DNA of 64,000 nucleotides from Dolomedes plantarius (lineage: Eukaryota; Arthropoda; Arachnida; Araneae; Dolomedidae), in the NCBI GenBank assembly GCA_907164885.2, contig OU015494.1:1704768-1768767 (forward strand), written 5' to 3'. Below the pieces are notes generated by a model. It was not told the DNA's origin and did no database searches. It was given only the letters and a program-made list of their open reading frames with translations. The position numbers and the translations under genes were made by a program. Positions within the stretch are counted from its first letter, which is position 1. Each line of letters starts with the position of its first letter. Of this stretch, positions 33,473-44,139 are shown in pieces.

Positions 33473-33872
33473 CAGTCAATTTGTGCTCAAAAGGGGCCCT
33501 CGGGGGAAAAATTTGGGGTAGTTTTGATTTCTTCTATTTTATATGTTTTTTGGGGTGCTGAATCCGAATCTGAGGTTTGTTACAAAATTTCGTGACGCAA
33601 CATTGAAAAAAATGCAAAAGAAGGTGAAAATTTTTATTTTTTGGCGGTTTTTTGCTTATAACTCGGAAACTATCAACTTTTCGTATATAACCTTATTTAT
33701 CAAAATTAAAGTACATAAATTTCCTACAAATTTTACTATTTAGGTTTTTTTTCTCCGACGGACCGTTTGGGCTCAAGCGCTATTTGAAAATTGGCGTATT
33801 TCGGCTGGCCTTCCGCAAACACCACTTTTTACACTCCAAACTTATCATTAAAGGCTGTCATTTAATTCCTCC
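33473..33872 (+). repeat. Left long inverted repeat (~400 bp)
   Basis: Contains long exact blocks shared with the right arm, for example around CAACTTTTCGTATATAACC (about 33673) and AATTGGCGTATTTCGGCTG (about 33790). Confidence 0.92.
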
Positions 33873-34088
33873 TTCCAATACAATGTAGGATTTTCAAAAT
33901 CACATTGTATTTAAATTCTGTGCAAATATATTCCGTCTTGTACGTCTTTTCATGTTATTTATTCTCGGCGAGCCTCACCAAATGATTTTATAACTGCCCC
34001 GTTTGGTTTAAAAGCCCTCTTTTCTTCCATTCGATTCCTTCACAGACGATTCAAGGCCAACTACGTCACCGTGTACATGCGTACCCAA

Positions 34089-34123
34089 TCAACACCCCTC
34101 TATATCCGATATAGGGGTGTTGA
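34089..34123. other. Hairpin with 15-bp arms inside the long-repeat element
   Basis: TCAACACCCCT(CT)ATAT pairs with ATATAGGGGTGTTGA; the only fault is a two-base bulge. It overlaps the 5' part of the coding region. Confidence 0.8.
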
Positions 34124-35678
34124 CCCAGTCTCAAGTCCTTCATATTGTTCACGAGGTTCCTCCCCTCCCCCTCCAAAAAAAACCACAAAAATAAAAACAC
34201 CGGCCATCCGATCCCTACCAGTGGCAGTGCGAAGGAAAGTAGTTCAGTTGTTGAATCCACGACAAAGACATGCAAAAGTTATATTTATGCGTAGTGTTAA
34301 AAATGGCTTCAATGTGTGTTTTATTTGTGATGAAGTGCTGGATAATAACGTAGAGAAGGTAAGAACGTGCAGCAAAGAGGTTTTGAAAACGTTATACGAG
34401 TCAAGCAAAAAGAGGAAGGATGGTCAGCATGTTCAGCTACGTGAAAAATCTGCAGTTGATGTCATGAGCGATGTCGTACAAACTAGCATTAATAAAAGAA
34501 TGATTGCAGCTCATTTGAAGAAGGCGGAACAGGGTATAGAGCAAGTCAAAAGACGTTCTACTGAGCGCATTTCAATTTCAAAACTCATTGTTTTATGTGT
34601 GGCCTCGTCATAACACCTGACTTTAATAGAACAAACAAAGAAAAAAGAAAAAAAATCGTAATATTGTGTATCAGGTTCGAATTTTGAAAGTCAGGAAACT
34701 ATCATAAAAAGGGCAGAAGAACGTGGTGATGAGTATGGACAAGCCATAATCAAACATCTTTTGCCTGTCTCAGACATGGTGGTTTTCTGATTGTCAGTAT
34801 CATAGTTTATGCATGAGAAAATTGTACAAAAATTCAAGAGAAGAGAAAAGGGGTCCATTCGCCAATCATGTTGAAGCAGCAATGGAATATGTCTACACTT
34901 ATCTTGAGAATAGTGATGGAGAATGTCAGTTTACGCTAGACGAGTTGGTGGACCAAATCAAGGGTGATTATCGTCCTGACATAAAGACAGTTAAAAGCTC
35001 ATCTACTCAAAAAATATGGAAGCTATATAATAATGACCTTTTCTCCAAACAAGAAGCTGGTAGTGTGTTTCAAAAACACAGGGTATAAAAGTTTAAATGA
35101 TGCTTGGTACCAGCAGGCGTTAAAAATGAACAAGAGGAAAGACTCCGGATTATTAAAACGGCTGCTGCAATTGTTGTTGAGGATATCCGGAGCCAGGTTT
35201 ATGAGACCGCACAGTACCCCTCACCTGATAAATTTTTGGAAGGAAATGAGGAACTCATTCCTGAAAGTCTCCGTACATTTATGGAAACAGTTGTACTAAA
35301 CAAAAAACGTGGGGACCATGATATGGGGAAGAAGCACACAGCACTGGCTCATAGTCTTGTAGCAGCAGTGAGGCCCAGATCATTCATTTCACCAGTCCTC
35401 GTAGGGTTGGCAGTGTTTCTGTACAAGAAGTACGGCTCAAGGAAATTAGTCGATGTGGTTTCCTCATTGGGATTTTGTTTGACTTACACAGAGGCTGTCC
35501 GCCTGGAAGCATCAGCTGTCAGCAGCGATCCGCTGAAAGTTAACCAGCCATGCTTTTCACAGCAGGTGTACGATAATGCTGATTTTAATGTACATACAAT
35601 CGACGGATACAGCACCTTTCACGTCATGGGTACAGACTGAAGAACAGACTGAACAAATACGCTTACATGATGCGGAAG

Positions 35679-35774
35679 GTAGGTCTAATCCCACAATCTA
35701 TTTCGTAATCACTCATCTCTCCTTAAGATATGATCACAAGTTGTTGTTTTCTCACCACCTCTTTCATTTTCCAG
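35679..35774 (+). other. Candidate spliceosomal intron, 96 bp
   Basis: Donor AAG|GTAGGT and acceptor TTTCATTTTCCAG|ATG with a pyrimidine-rich tract, joining an Asp-Ala-Glu exon end to the Pro-rich tail. The length is a multiple of three and the frame stays open through it, so it could also be read unspliced. Confidence 0.55.
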
Positions 35775-36093
35775 ATGAACAAGCCCCGACTCTGACGACA
35801 GAACAACCCGAACCTGTGCCAGGACTCGCCGCCTTCGAAGAACCTCAGCCAGGACCCTCTAAACGACAACGGCTCATATAATAATGTAATATATGATCAT
35901 ATGTATTGTAATACAATGTAATAAAATGTAATAATTTTTCAAGATTTTCTTTGGAATTTCAACTTTTTTGTAACAATTACAACTAATTTGTACAATTTCG
36001 GACTTCTTTAAATAACTTGAACATTATTTTATTTTGAAAAAATTACCTGTACCTCTACATAATATGATCTAAATAGGTATGTGCAGAGAACTG

Positions 36094-36491
36094 GGAGGAA
36101 TTCACTAATTGACAGCCATTAATAATAAATTAGAATTTTGGAGTGGAAAAAGTGGGTTTTTGTGGAGACAGCCGAAATACGCCAATTTTCAAATAGCGCT
36201 TGAGCCAAACGATCCGTCGGAGAAAAAAACCTAAATAGTGAAATTTGTAGGAAATTTTATGTACTTTAATTTTGATAAATGGGGTTATATACGAAAAGTT
36301 GATTAGTTTCCCGAGTTCTAAGCAAAAACCGCGAAAAAATGGAAATTTTACCTTTTTTTTGCATTTTCTGCATGTTGCGTCACGAATTTTGTTAACAAAC
36401 CTCAGATTCGGATTCAGCATCCAAAACACATATAAAATTGAAGAAATCAAAACTACCCCAAAATTTTCCTCCGAAAAACACAATTTGACTG
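36094..36491 (-). repeat. Right long inverted repeat (~400 bp)
   Basis: Complement of 33473-33872. The outermost 30-40 bases match less well than the rest, because the left arm has an extra G/C-rich insertion near 33495-33510. Confidence 0.92.
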
Positions 36492-37515
36492 GACTATGTA
36501 TCTTTTGTTAATACTCTGCTGAGTCCACAATAGGTTTTGGATATTTCGATGAAGAGTTTTCTAGAAATAAGAATTAGAAATATAACCTTGTTTCTATGTA
36601 GCATGCAGCGTTAAGATTCGATTTAGAAATGAATATACCTCCTCTTTGGCCTCCGAAACAAATGTTTTGTGGGTCGCGAAACAGGTCTCACATATAATCA
36701 AGTATGACAGGTAAGTTAAAGATTACCGCGTATTACCGCAAGTGGAATGTGTCATAGTTTACAAGCAATATGATGGGCATATCCCTAGGATGACATTTAG
36801 AACATATTTAACCATAAATGTAACACGGTTCATTCCAAAATTCTTACTAAAATGCAAAAAAATAATTAAACGAAACATGCAGGGCAATCTCCTTTTTTTC
36901 GTTTGATGTCGTGAAAGTCATAATTTAAGTAATTACAGTCAAATGTAAATACTGTTAGTTTTTTTTATGCATGCAATGTTTGTTTGTTTGTTTAAATACC
37001 TTGATGTGATTATTTTTATACGATACAAGGACTGGGAAATATCGGTAAATACAGACTAAATTGATTACGTGCATGGCTTTTATTTAATTTTCAATAAATG
37101 GCTGACTGAAAGTAAGTTTTAATCAGAGGCCAACGAAGTGCTTTGGCAGACTCCTAAAAACCGTCCTAACGTACCGACCAATGCACATTGCTACCCTCTG
37201 CAGAAGAACATTTCAACAATCCGCGAGGCACACAAATGGTTAAATTGATGATTCTATTAGTGAATTTTATTCTCTTTGTTCTCAGAATGTTCACAAGATA
37301 TTCATTTTTAAAAAATATTTTTACTCTCCTTTAAAACCTGCAATTCTAATCATTATACCTTTTAAAGTTAATAGTGAATGAATACTATTCCTTTAGATAT
37401 TCTGTATGTTTGTTTCTGGTCGGCTTTTTTGTAATAAAAAAGTATTTGGGGAAGTTTGTACTGTTTCTGTCTTTGCATATAAAGAGGTGGGGGATCAAAA
37501 TCGTGCACAATATAG

Positions 37516-37516
<1 letters not shown>
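36492..37516. other. AT-rich stretch, no gene seen
   Basis: Nothing recognised. Confidence 0.6.

Positions 37517-37567
<51 letters not shown>
37517..37567. repeat. (TATC)n/(TA)n compound microsatellite
   Basis: Four TATC-type units run into an uninterrupted TA tract of about 36 bases. Confidence 0.97.
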
Positions 37568-37568
<1 letters not shown>

Positions 37569-38222
37569 CAGTTCCGTGACTGACTGACTGACAGATAATG
37601 CCAAGACCAAACCGCTGTACCATAAAGTAGTGAAATTTTGGGCGATTCTTCTATTAGTGTAGGGCTGCACTAAGAAAGATTTCCTTAAAATTCTTCTTAG
37701 ATTTTAAAAAATTAAATTTTTTAAGCTTTTTTGTAACTCTTTTTACGTTTGCATATAAAATAATAATTTGGGGGTTATAAAATTTACATCACGAGAAAGA
37801 TCATGAAAATTCCTTTAAAATGAAATCTTTTTCGAATCTTTACCTCTATTATCTGATTTTGGGGAATTTTTAAAGATTAATTTTTAGAATTTAATTTATT
37901 AAATACTGATCATGGGATTTCTTTTCTTTTTGTGATACTTTAAATTAATTTTGTGTCACGTGCAAAAATATTAAAATACAGTAAAGATAAAATTTAACCC
38001 ATAGACTAATTGTGAGGGAATTTTTTTATTAATTTAGTTCAAATTAGTATGTTTTGTGGATATTAAATTAAACCTATATATAACATAGTTCCGTCACTGA
38101 CTGACAGATCTCGCACAGACCAAACCGCTGGACCTAAAGGGCTGAAATTTTGACAGTCGATAGACACTGTCTGTAATTTAGATGATGCCGTTAGCTATCC
38201 AGTAGAGTTTTTAAATTCCCTT

Positions 38223-38360
38223 AAACCACCGGGTCTTCCATACCATAGTTCTCTTGCGGAAAGGCACACCCGTATGCTCCTTCGGAATTTAAAACCACCG
38301 GGTCTTCCATACCATAAGTTCTCTTTGCGGAAAGGCACACCCGTAATGCTCCTTCGGATT
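38223..38360. repeat. Tandem duplication, 69-bp unit x2
   Basis: AAACCACCGGGTCTTCCATA begins at 38223 and again at 38292. The copies differ mainly by single-base insertions, and a third start (AAACCACTG) follows at about 38362. The minus-strand open frame here (38289-38531) is a by-product. Confidence 0.93.
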
Positions 38361-38671
38361 AAAACCACTGAAACTGTGCAATGGCCCTAGACTACAAGTC
38401 AAATCCCTGCATACAAATTTATTCGAAGTCATTATTTTACCGGGTGTACTCAAAGAGAAAAAAGTGTTCGTGCCACGCATTCCTCTAATACCCAATGACC
38501 TCCCCTTCCCTTTATCCCGTAATGGTAACATTCGTCTCTCGGAAGGATAGAGTTCATACTTTTCCCACTAGGGTGCTTAATTATCGATTTGAAACCTTAT
38601 TCATGTTCGAGCTATGCTTTAATTATTCCATGACCTTGGTTGTGTTTGTTTATCTTGAGTTTGTTTACTTT

Positions 38672-38676
38672 ATCGC
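38672..38676. repeat. BEL target-site duplication, left (ATCGC)
   Basis: Matches 50021-50025 exactly. Confidence 0.9.
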
Positions 38677-38995
38677 TGTTCGATCCCTATAACCGTGATC
38701 GCTCTTTAGCATTCTAATTTTTTATTTGCATCTTTTGTTTGTTCTGCGCAAACGCGAAAAGTCGAATTCGCATTTAAGCGGTGCACGCTCGTTCGCAGTG
38801 TTTATTCGTTTTTGGCCTTTCGCCAACTAAGAAAGAGCACGGTGGTTTTTTGCCAATCGGCACGCTTAGAATAGGAACGTACTCAGTTGTATTACTTTAT
38901 CATCATTTGTACACATGTATAGCTGCAATAAACGCTATTGTTTTGTCAATTAAAGTCCACTTGTTTTCTTCCGGCATCATACATGCCACTGCACA
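38677..38995 (+). repeat. BEL/Pao 5' LTR (319 bp)
   Basis: TG...CA termini and an AATAAA signal near 38928 (in GCAATAAACG). The direct copy is at 49703-50020. Confidence 0.95.
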
Positions 38996-38996
38996 C

Positions 38997-39014
38997 TGGT
39001 CCGTCCGGAGATAA
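38997..39014 (+). promoter_or_regulatory. Putative tRNA primer-binding site
   Basis: TGGTCCGTCCGGAG begins two bases after the 5' LTR, where reverse transcription would be primed by the CCA end of a tRNA. The tRNA identity is not determined. The other BEL copy has TGGTCATCCACGAGCCGG at the same place. Confidence 0.55.
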
Positions 39015-39248
39015 ACCGAGTTGGTCTTCAGAAGCAAGAGCTACAAATACATTCGAAAGTTAGATGTCCGAAGAAGCTGAATTGGTTTGGTTATTCTAGA
39101 TTTATATTCTAGAATTCTAGATTTATAGCTACAAAGTAACGCCGAAAGTTTAGAACGCACGACATATTTCAGTTATTAAGAAACTATCGCCAGCTATTGG
39201 AAATTAGTCAGTGCTCGATACTTTATTTATCTTAACAATTAAAAAAAT

Positions 39249-40060
39249 ATGTCTGAAAAAAAGATGAAAGAACTAGGTATTAGAAAGAGGGTTTTAAAAG
39301 CCCAATTTACAAAGTTTAAGGACAACATAAATCTTGATGCTTTTGACAGCGCTGAATTAGATTTAGCAATAAGCAAATGTAAGACATTCGAATTAGGTTT
39401 CAAAGAAATATTTAAGAGTATTTATGATGTCTGTGGTGAAGCAGTTATTGATGAGTTTATAGAGGAAGAGCAATTAAATACTGAGAAAATCGATGAACTC
39501 TATTTGAATCTCGTTAGGAAGTCGAGTGAAATTAGTAAAAAAGAAAGATTTCAAAATTCTAGAATAGAAGTCAATAAAGAAGGTTTGAAACTACCAAAGC
39601 TAACGTTACCAACTTTAGCGGTCAGATAACCGAGTGGCTTCTTTTAGAGACTTGTTTAACGCGAGTGTTCATATGAATGATAGTTTATCAGACGCACAAA
39701 AATTGCAGTATTTAAAGCTTCGCTAAAGTCAGATGCATTCGGAATCGTACAATCTATCTTGATTACCGATCAAAATTATGCAATTGCTTGGAATTTGTTA
39801 CAGGAGAGGTTCTCAAATAAAAGGAACAGATATTCGCACATATTCAAAAGCTTTTTAGTATTCGCAATTGCATTCGGAATCCGCTTCATCTATTTTGAGT
39901 TTGGTAGATAAGGTTAATGAGGTAACCCGATCTCTAGAAGCATTAGGACAGAAAGTAGAAAGTTTTAGTGACACCTTAATCATGTACATAGTGTTGCAGA
40001 AATTGGATACAACGACGAAACTATGGTGGGAACGACAACTTAAAAAGGACTAGGTTCCTA
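39249..40060 (+). pseudogene. BEL/Pao Gag (DUF1759-like), broken
   Basis: Starts at ATG 39249 (MSEKKMKELGIRKRVLKAQF) and is open to 39629, with the coiled-coil-like N-terminal half of BEL Gag ending LPKLTLPTL. The DUF1759-type core continues in other frames: EWLL near 39630, RDLFNASVHMND near 39647-39680, and SLEALGQKVESFSDTL (about 39934-39980) followed by VLQKLDTTTKLWWERQ. At least three frame breaks occur. This structural protein would form the particle in the cytoplasm. Confidence 0.85.
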
Positions 40061-40289
40061 AGCTTACAGTTTTTATAGTAGAATTCCTGAAGGATTATGC
40101 CAGAACTTTTCAAAACAGTAAATCTTTATACAAATCGCAGAAAAGCGTACCCAAGAAAGTTTTACTGTTTTAGTGAATATAAGGAAAAATTTCAAATTTT
40201 GCCGAGAAGAGCATAATTTAGCATAAGTGTGACAAATTCTTAAATTTTCTAGTTCAGAAACGGTTTGAATTTGCAAAATCTAAATGATT

Positions 40290-40746
40290 ATGTATTAATT
40301 GTCTTTCAAGTTTCCATCAGTTAAGATTGTGTAAAAGTGCAAATGTTTAAACATTGTGGAAGACTGCATCATACTATTCTACACATGGATAGTAAAAGTA
40401 AAACTAATCCAATACCCTTATGCCCTAAAGCAAAGGAGTTTATTCCCACGACGGATATCGGGGAATCGTCAGCAGATAACCCTGAAACTGCTGTCTGCGC
40501 TAACTTTGGGGAAAGCTTCAGTGTCGGAGCTAATGCAGCTCTAAAAAATAAATGTTATTGTGTACTGCTTTAATTCGAGTACAAGATATAAATAACCAAT
40601 TCCACGTATGCAAATGTCTTCTGGATTCTGGAAGTGAAAGGTCATTTATCCGCAAAGTTTGCAGTGATAAATTTGGTTTGACTGTGAGGAAAAAATCAGT
40701 CTCAATATCTTGTTTAGGAACTTCCACTACAAAGAGCAGTGGATAG
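40290..40746 (+). pseudogene. BEL/Pao zinc-knuckle and aspartic protease region, broken
   Basis: CINCLSSFHQLRLCKSAN (about 40297-40350) is the Cys-rich nucleocapsid knuckle. KCLLDSGSERSFI (about 40612-40655) is the catalytic loop of the retroelement aspartic protease (DSG). Frames change between the two, and the frame stops at 40744-40746. The active-site residues themselves are kept. Confidence 0.8.
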
Positions 40747-40947
40747 GTTGATTTGTTATTCAAACCTCATTTTGAAAACACTTGATGGTTAATACATCGG
40801 CATTTGTTATTGATAGAATAACGGGTAAATTACCACATTCTAGTTTACCAAAGAATTGTGTGACAATTTTAATGATTTAGTGTTAGCCGATACCGTTGTT
40901 TTATGAGTCGTAAGAGATTGACATATTGTTAGGCGTAAACGTAATTT

Positions 40948-42120
40948 TTGACTTTAATTAAACCAGAGATTATTAAAAGAAGTGAAAAGCTTCCATTTGC
41001 GTTAAGTTCCAAACTAGGGTGGATTATTTCAGGTCGAATTTCATTTGAAGTCTCTGAGATTGACTGTGTTTCAGTTAATAACTTAAATGTACATACCGAT
41101 AGTTTAATTCGAAAATTTTGGGAGTTGGAACAAATACCTTCGTCACCACTTCTCACCAAGGAAGAAAATTATGCGAAACTCATTTTCTGAAAAATTACAC
41201 TCCTAATGACGATGGTAGATATTCAGTAAAGTTACCGTTTAAACCAGATAGAAGTTATTGGAAAATTCCAATCATTAGCGCTAAACAAATTTCATTAGCC
41301 TAGAAAAAGATTATTGAACAACGTTGAGATATATCAACAGTACAAAAACTTTAAGGCAGAATATTTGTCTCTTGGCCACATGGAAGAGTTGCCCAAGAAC
41401 AGTTTCGGATAAGTTGAACACACATTATTACATACCTCATCATTCGGTTTTTAAAAGAGTCTAGTTTAACCACTAAATTGTGTGTAGTGTTTAATTCTAG
41501 CTAGAAGTCGTCTTCTGGAATATCGTTGAATGATACCCTTATGAATGGTCCTAGAGTACAAATGACTTATTTTCCATTCTTTTAAGGTTTAGAAGTTACA
41601 ACAGAGCAATTGCTGCCGATTTACAAAAAGTGTATCGTCATATTTTAATACATGTTGAGGATCGTGATTTTCAAAGAATTTTATGGCGGGATGCCTCCAC
41701 AAAGCAAACGCTATGTATCGATTGAATACCGTTACTTATGGTACAACACCAGCTGCATATTTAGCTACTAGAGTTCTCAAACAATTGTCTATAGATGAAA
41801 ATTCTAATTTTCCAAACGCTGCAAACATAGTTAGAGATAATTGTTACATAGACGACGTCCTTTTTGTTCAAATACCAGAGAAGCTCTTACTTGGATTCCT
41901 GAGTTGTGTCAGTTATTGTATAAAGGGGGTTTTCAATTACACAAGTGGTGTTCGAATGATCGATCAATTTTGGAAGAATCTCTCAAACTACAGAGAGCTG
42001 GGATTTCTTCATGTAAGATTGTTGATACCAAAACCATTAAAATCTTAGGGTTGGAATGGCATCCGATTTCAGATCATTTTACCTGTGATTTCGCCACTTG
42101 AGAAAGTAAAGAACGCGTTA
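40948..42120 (+). pseudogene. BEL/Pao reverse transcriptase region, heavily broken
   Basis: FALSSKLGWIISGRISFEVS and IRKFWELEQIP (40990-41140) mark the linker before the RT. YTPNDDGRYSVKLPFKPD (about 41194-41250) is the usual RT entry block. The catalytic centre NCYIDDVLF lies at 41839-41865, with YIDD at 41845-41856. LGLEWHPISDHFTCD (about 42045-42093) follows. Stops and shifts occur every 100-300 bases, so no active polymerase is possible. Confidence 0.82.
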
Positions 42121-42201
42121 CAAAATAACAATTTTGTCCACTGTTTCCAAAGTCTTTGATCTCTTGGTTGGCTAGCTCCATTTATCATAACAGCTAAAAT
42201 A

Positions 42202-42960
42202 TTGATTCAAGACATTTGGAAAGTCCAAATATCATGGGATGACCCGGTTCCAAAGGAAATTGAGCACATTTGGCAGAATTGTTTAACTCAACTTTCTTAT
42301 CTTAAAGAAATTCATATACCTAGACGTGTACTATTGCCTGAAGCTACTACTGTCGAATTGCACGCATTTTGTGATTCATCTGAGAAAGCTTACGCAGCTG
42401 TCATTTATTTAAGATCATCCAACAATTCCACAATTAAGTAAGTCTTTTAACATCCAAAGACTAGGGTAAGCACCATTGAAACTATTTCTATTCCCAGGTT
42501 AGAATTATGTTCAGCTATCCTACTACACATTTAGTTCAAGCAGTTAAAAATTCCTTACCAATATCGATTGATAGAATTTACGTATGGACTTACTCAACGA
42601 TAGTATTAGCGTGGGTACATTCGGAACCAACCCGTTGAAACATTTGTAGCTACTCGGGTTTCCGAAATACAATCGGTATTATCTGCACCCCACTGGTATC
42701 ATATAGAAAGTAAAGACAATCCTGCTGATTGCGCAACTAGAGGACTTTTACCATCAGCACTTGTTTCTAACGACTTGTGGTGGTCAGGCCCAAAATGGCT
42801 TTATCACAATATTCAATGTTTGAATCAAGTATCGCTTTCTGAAGATGCTTTGAAGGAAGAACGAAAGAAATTATCTTGTTCAATTGGAACAACATCCGAG
42901 CCAATATCTTCAATGACATTCTTAATCTTTTGAGAAAATTTTCTTCAATTAGCAAATTAC
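42202..42960 (+). pseudogene. BEL/Pao RNase H/Pao-peptidase region, broken
   Basis: Open block 42202-42441 includes PRRVLLPEATTVELHAFCDS, the RNase H-like start with its first Asp. Later frames show TYSTIVLAWVHSEP (about 42589) and ADCATRGLLPSAL with DLWWSGPKW (about 42726-42800), the conserved end of the Pao (A17) domain. Several frame changes are present. Confidence 0.8.
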
Positions 42961-43239
42961 AAAGAGAAACCGCTTATTGTTTTAGGTTCATCAGCAACAG
43001 TAGACGACCATGCAGAGAAAGAAATTTGGATTCTTGACATCCCAGAAACTATCTGATGTTTTGGACCTTCTGGATAAAAATCTTGCAAAGGCAAGAATTT
43101 CAGTCGGAATTTGTTCGTTAGAACAGTCAAAATCGCTCAATCCCAAAAGTAAGCTTCGGCCCCTCAATCCCTTCATTGATAAAAAGGAATGCTGAGGGTG
43201 GGGCGGTCACCTACGTTATTCAAATCTACCTGAAAATCA

Positions 43240-43654
43240 AAAATTTCCAATTCTTCCAAAAGGGGAATTCTAACGGACTTATTATATTTCACCTACACAT
43301 TACTAACTTACACGCTGGACCCTCAACTTTACAGTCATGCTTGCAGCTAAAATATTGGATAATTTCAGACAGAGACGCTGTTCGTTCCCGAATAAACGAT
43401 GCATGATCTGTTCGAGAATTAAAGCTCAACAGCTAAACAATGTTAGGAGATCTACCTCCAGGTCGCGTGAATCCATCACGTCCTTTTCTTAAATGCGTGT
43501 AGACTGGCCCTTTTACAATTTGAATGGTCGAAGGCAGCAGTTCTAAAACCTGCAAGGCTTATTTAGCACTTTTGTACGTCTTGCTACCAGAGCAATTCAT
43601 TGTGGAACTTGTAAGTGATCTATCAACTGACTCATTTCTAGCGCGGCTTTAAAA
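43240..43654 (+). pseudogene. BEL/Pao integrase, N-terminal part (split by Gypsy)
   Basis: LHAGPSTLQSCLQLKYWII (43310-43370) is the H2C2 finger entry of BEL integrases. LEW and AYLALLYVLLPEQFIVELVSD (43557-43622) covers the start of the core up to the ELVSDLS block. The frame breaks at 43650 where the Gypsy insertion begins (AGATT | TGTGG). Confidence 0.8.
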
Positions 43655-43660
43655 AGATTA

Positions 43661-44126
43661 TGTGGTTCTTCCTTTCTTTTATATCTCTAACGGTCCAGGC
43701 ACATTATAAAGTACGAGGGCTACTTCTGAATAAATCCTTTATTCTCTACGTAGAGGCAGACTAACATAGCCCGACTTGGGGCTTCCAAAATAAGACACAG
43801 CAGACCGTAACCCGCGGTACTAAGAAACTAAAGGTCGCAATGAATCCTTCAGGCAGAGTACCCGTAAACCTCGGCTCTGAGCTAATTCTCGAAGTCCGTG
43901 CAGCCACCTCGGCTAAATACCAATCCACGCTCTATCAGTTAAACACCGCTATCACCTTCCATCAGCTTGCATCGGCTCTCTCTCGTATCGCTACTAAAGT
44001 CTTGGGCTTCTGCCATCTCAGCGTGTGCCCTTTAAATAGATCAAACACCTGCGCCGAACTCACTTTGGCTGGCATGTACAGCGCTGCTACCAGAAATTTG
44101 CATCTGAGCAACACGCGAACCCTACA
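43661..44126 (-). repeat. Gypsy 3' LTR (466 bp)
   Basis: On the minus strand it starts TGTAGGGTTCGCG (44126) and ends GAACCACA (43661). The purine-rich GGGTCAGGGAGAG lies just outside, at 44127-44139, as a polypurine tract. Confidence 0.85.
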
Positions 44127-44139
44127 CTCTCCCTGACCC

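Larger units (their letters stand above)
34077..35880 (+). pseudogene. Unnamed arthropod-expanded protein family, broken copy
   Basis: I recognise the family from many uncharacterized, multicopy arthropod and cnidarian proteins but know no function. Landmarks are NVCFICDEVLDNN (CxxC finger, about 34310), KEVLKTLYESSKKR, a second Cys/His region near 34585-34810 read in another frame, GECQFTLDELVDQIKGDY (about 34920), AAAIVVEDIRSQVYETAQYP (about 35160), AVRPRSFISPVLVG (about 35370) and NADFNVHTIDGYSTFHVMG (about 35575-35631). There the family's usual long C-terminal half is absent: after one frame change a short tail follows, rich in Pro/Glu and ending GPSKRQRLI at 35880. Other breaks lie at 34613 and about 35090. 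A candidate intron lies at 35679-35774. The first ATG (34077) is uncertain; ATG 34287 just before the finger is an alternative. Confidence 0.72.
33473..36491 (+). mobile_element. Unclassified DNA element with ~400-bp inverted repeats
   Basis: The left arm 33473-33872 and right arm 36094-36491 are inverted copies of each other over about 400 bp, aligning from CAGTCAA at the outer edge to GAATTCCTCC-like inner edges with scattered mismatches and small gaps. Between them lies a coding region of an unnamed arthropod family (34077-35880), broken by frame changes. No target duplication was recognised. Long inverted ends plus a single internal gene are the layout of a cut-and-paste transposon. I cannot assign a superfamily from the sequence. 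Confidence 0.8.
37568..38676 (+). mobile_element. Probable Helitron relic, 5' side of the BEL insertion
   Basis: Two related blocks, at 37567-37650 and 38084-38161, share GTTCCGTNACTGACTGAC, then AGACCAAACCGCTG and TGAAATTTTG. Blocks of this kind following a TATATA tract occur at the 5' side of arthropod Helitrons in my recollection. Because the BEL element at 38677 separates this DNA from a Helitron helicase fragment and 3' end at 50.8-51.1 kb, the two parts plausibly belonged together. Two head-to-tail copies of the block suggest repeated insertion. No Rep or helicase frame remains on this side. Confidence 0.4.

Noticed and set aside
33543..33743. Open frame in the left long inverted repeat, similar to the minus-strand frame at 36130-36483
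   Set aside because: The two frames resemble each other only because the arms are inverted copies; composition is low-complexity and no start or domain is visible.
43840..44136. 98-codon plus-strand frame
   Set aside because: It lies antisense within the Gypsy LTR and has no family resemblance.
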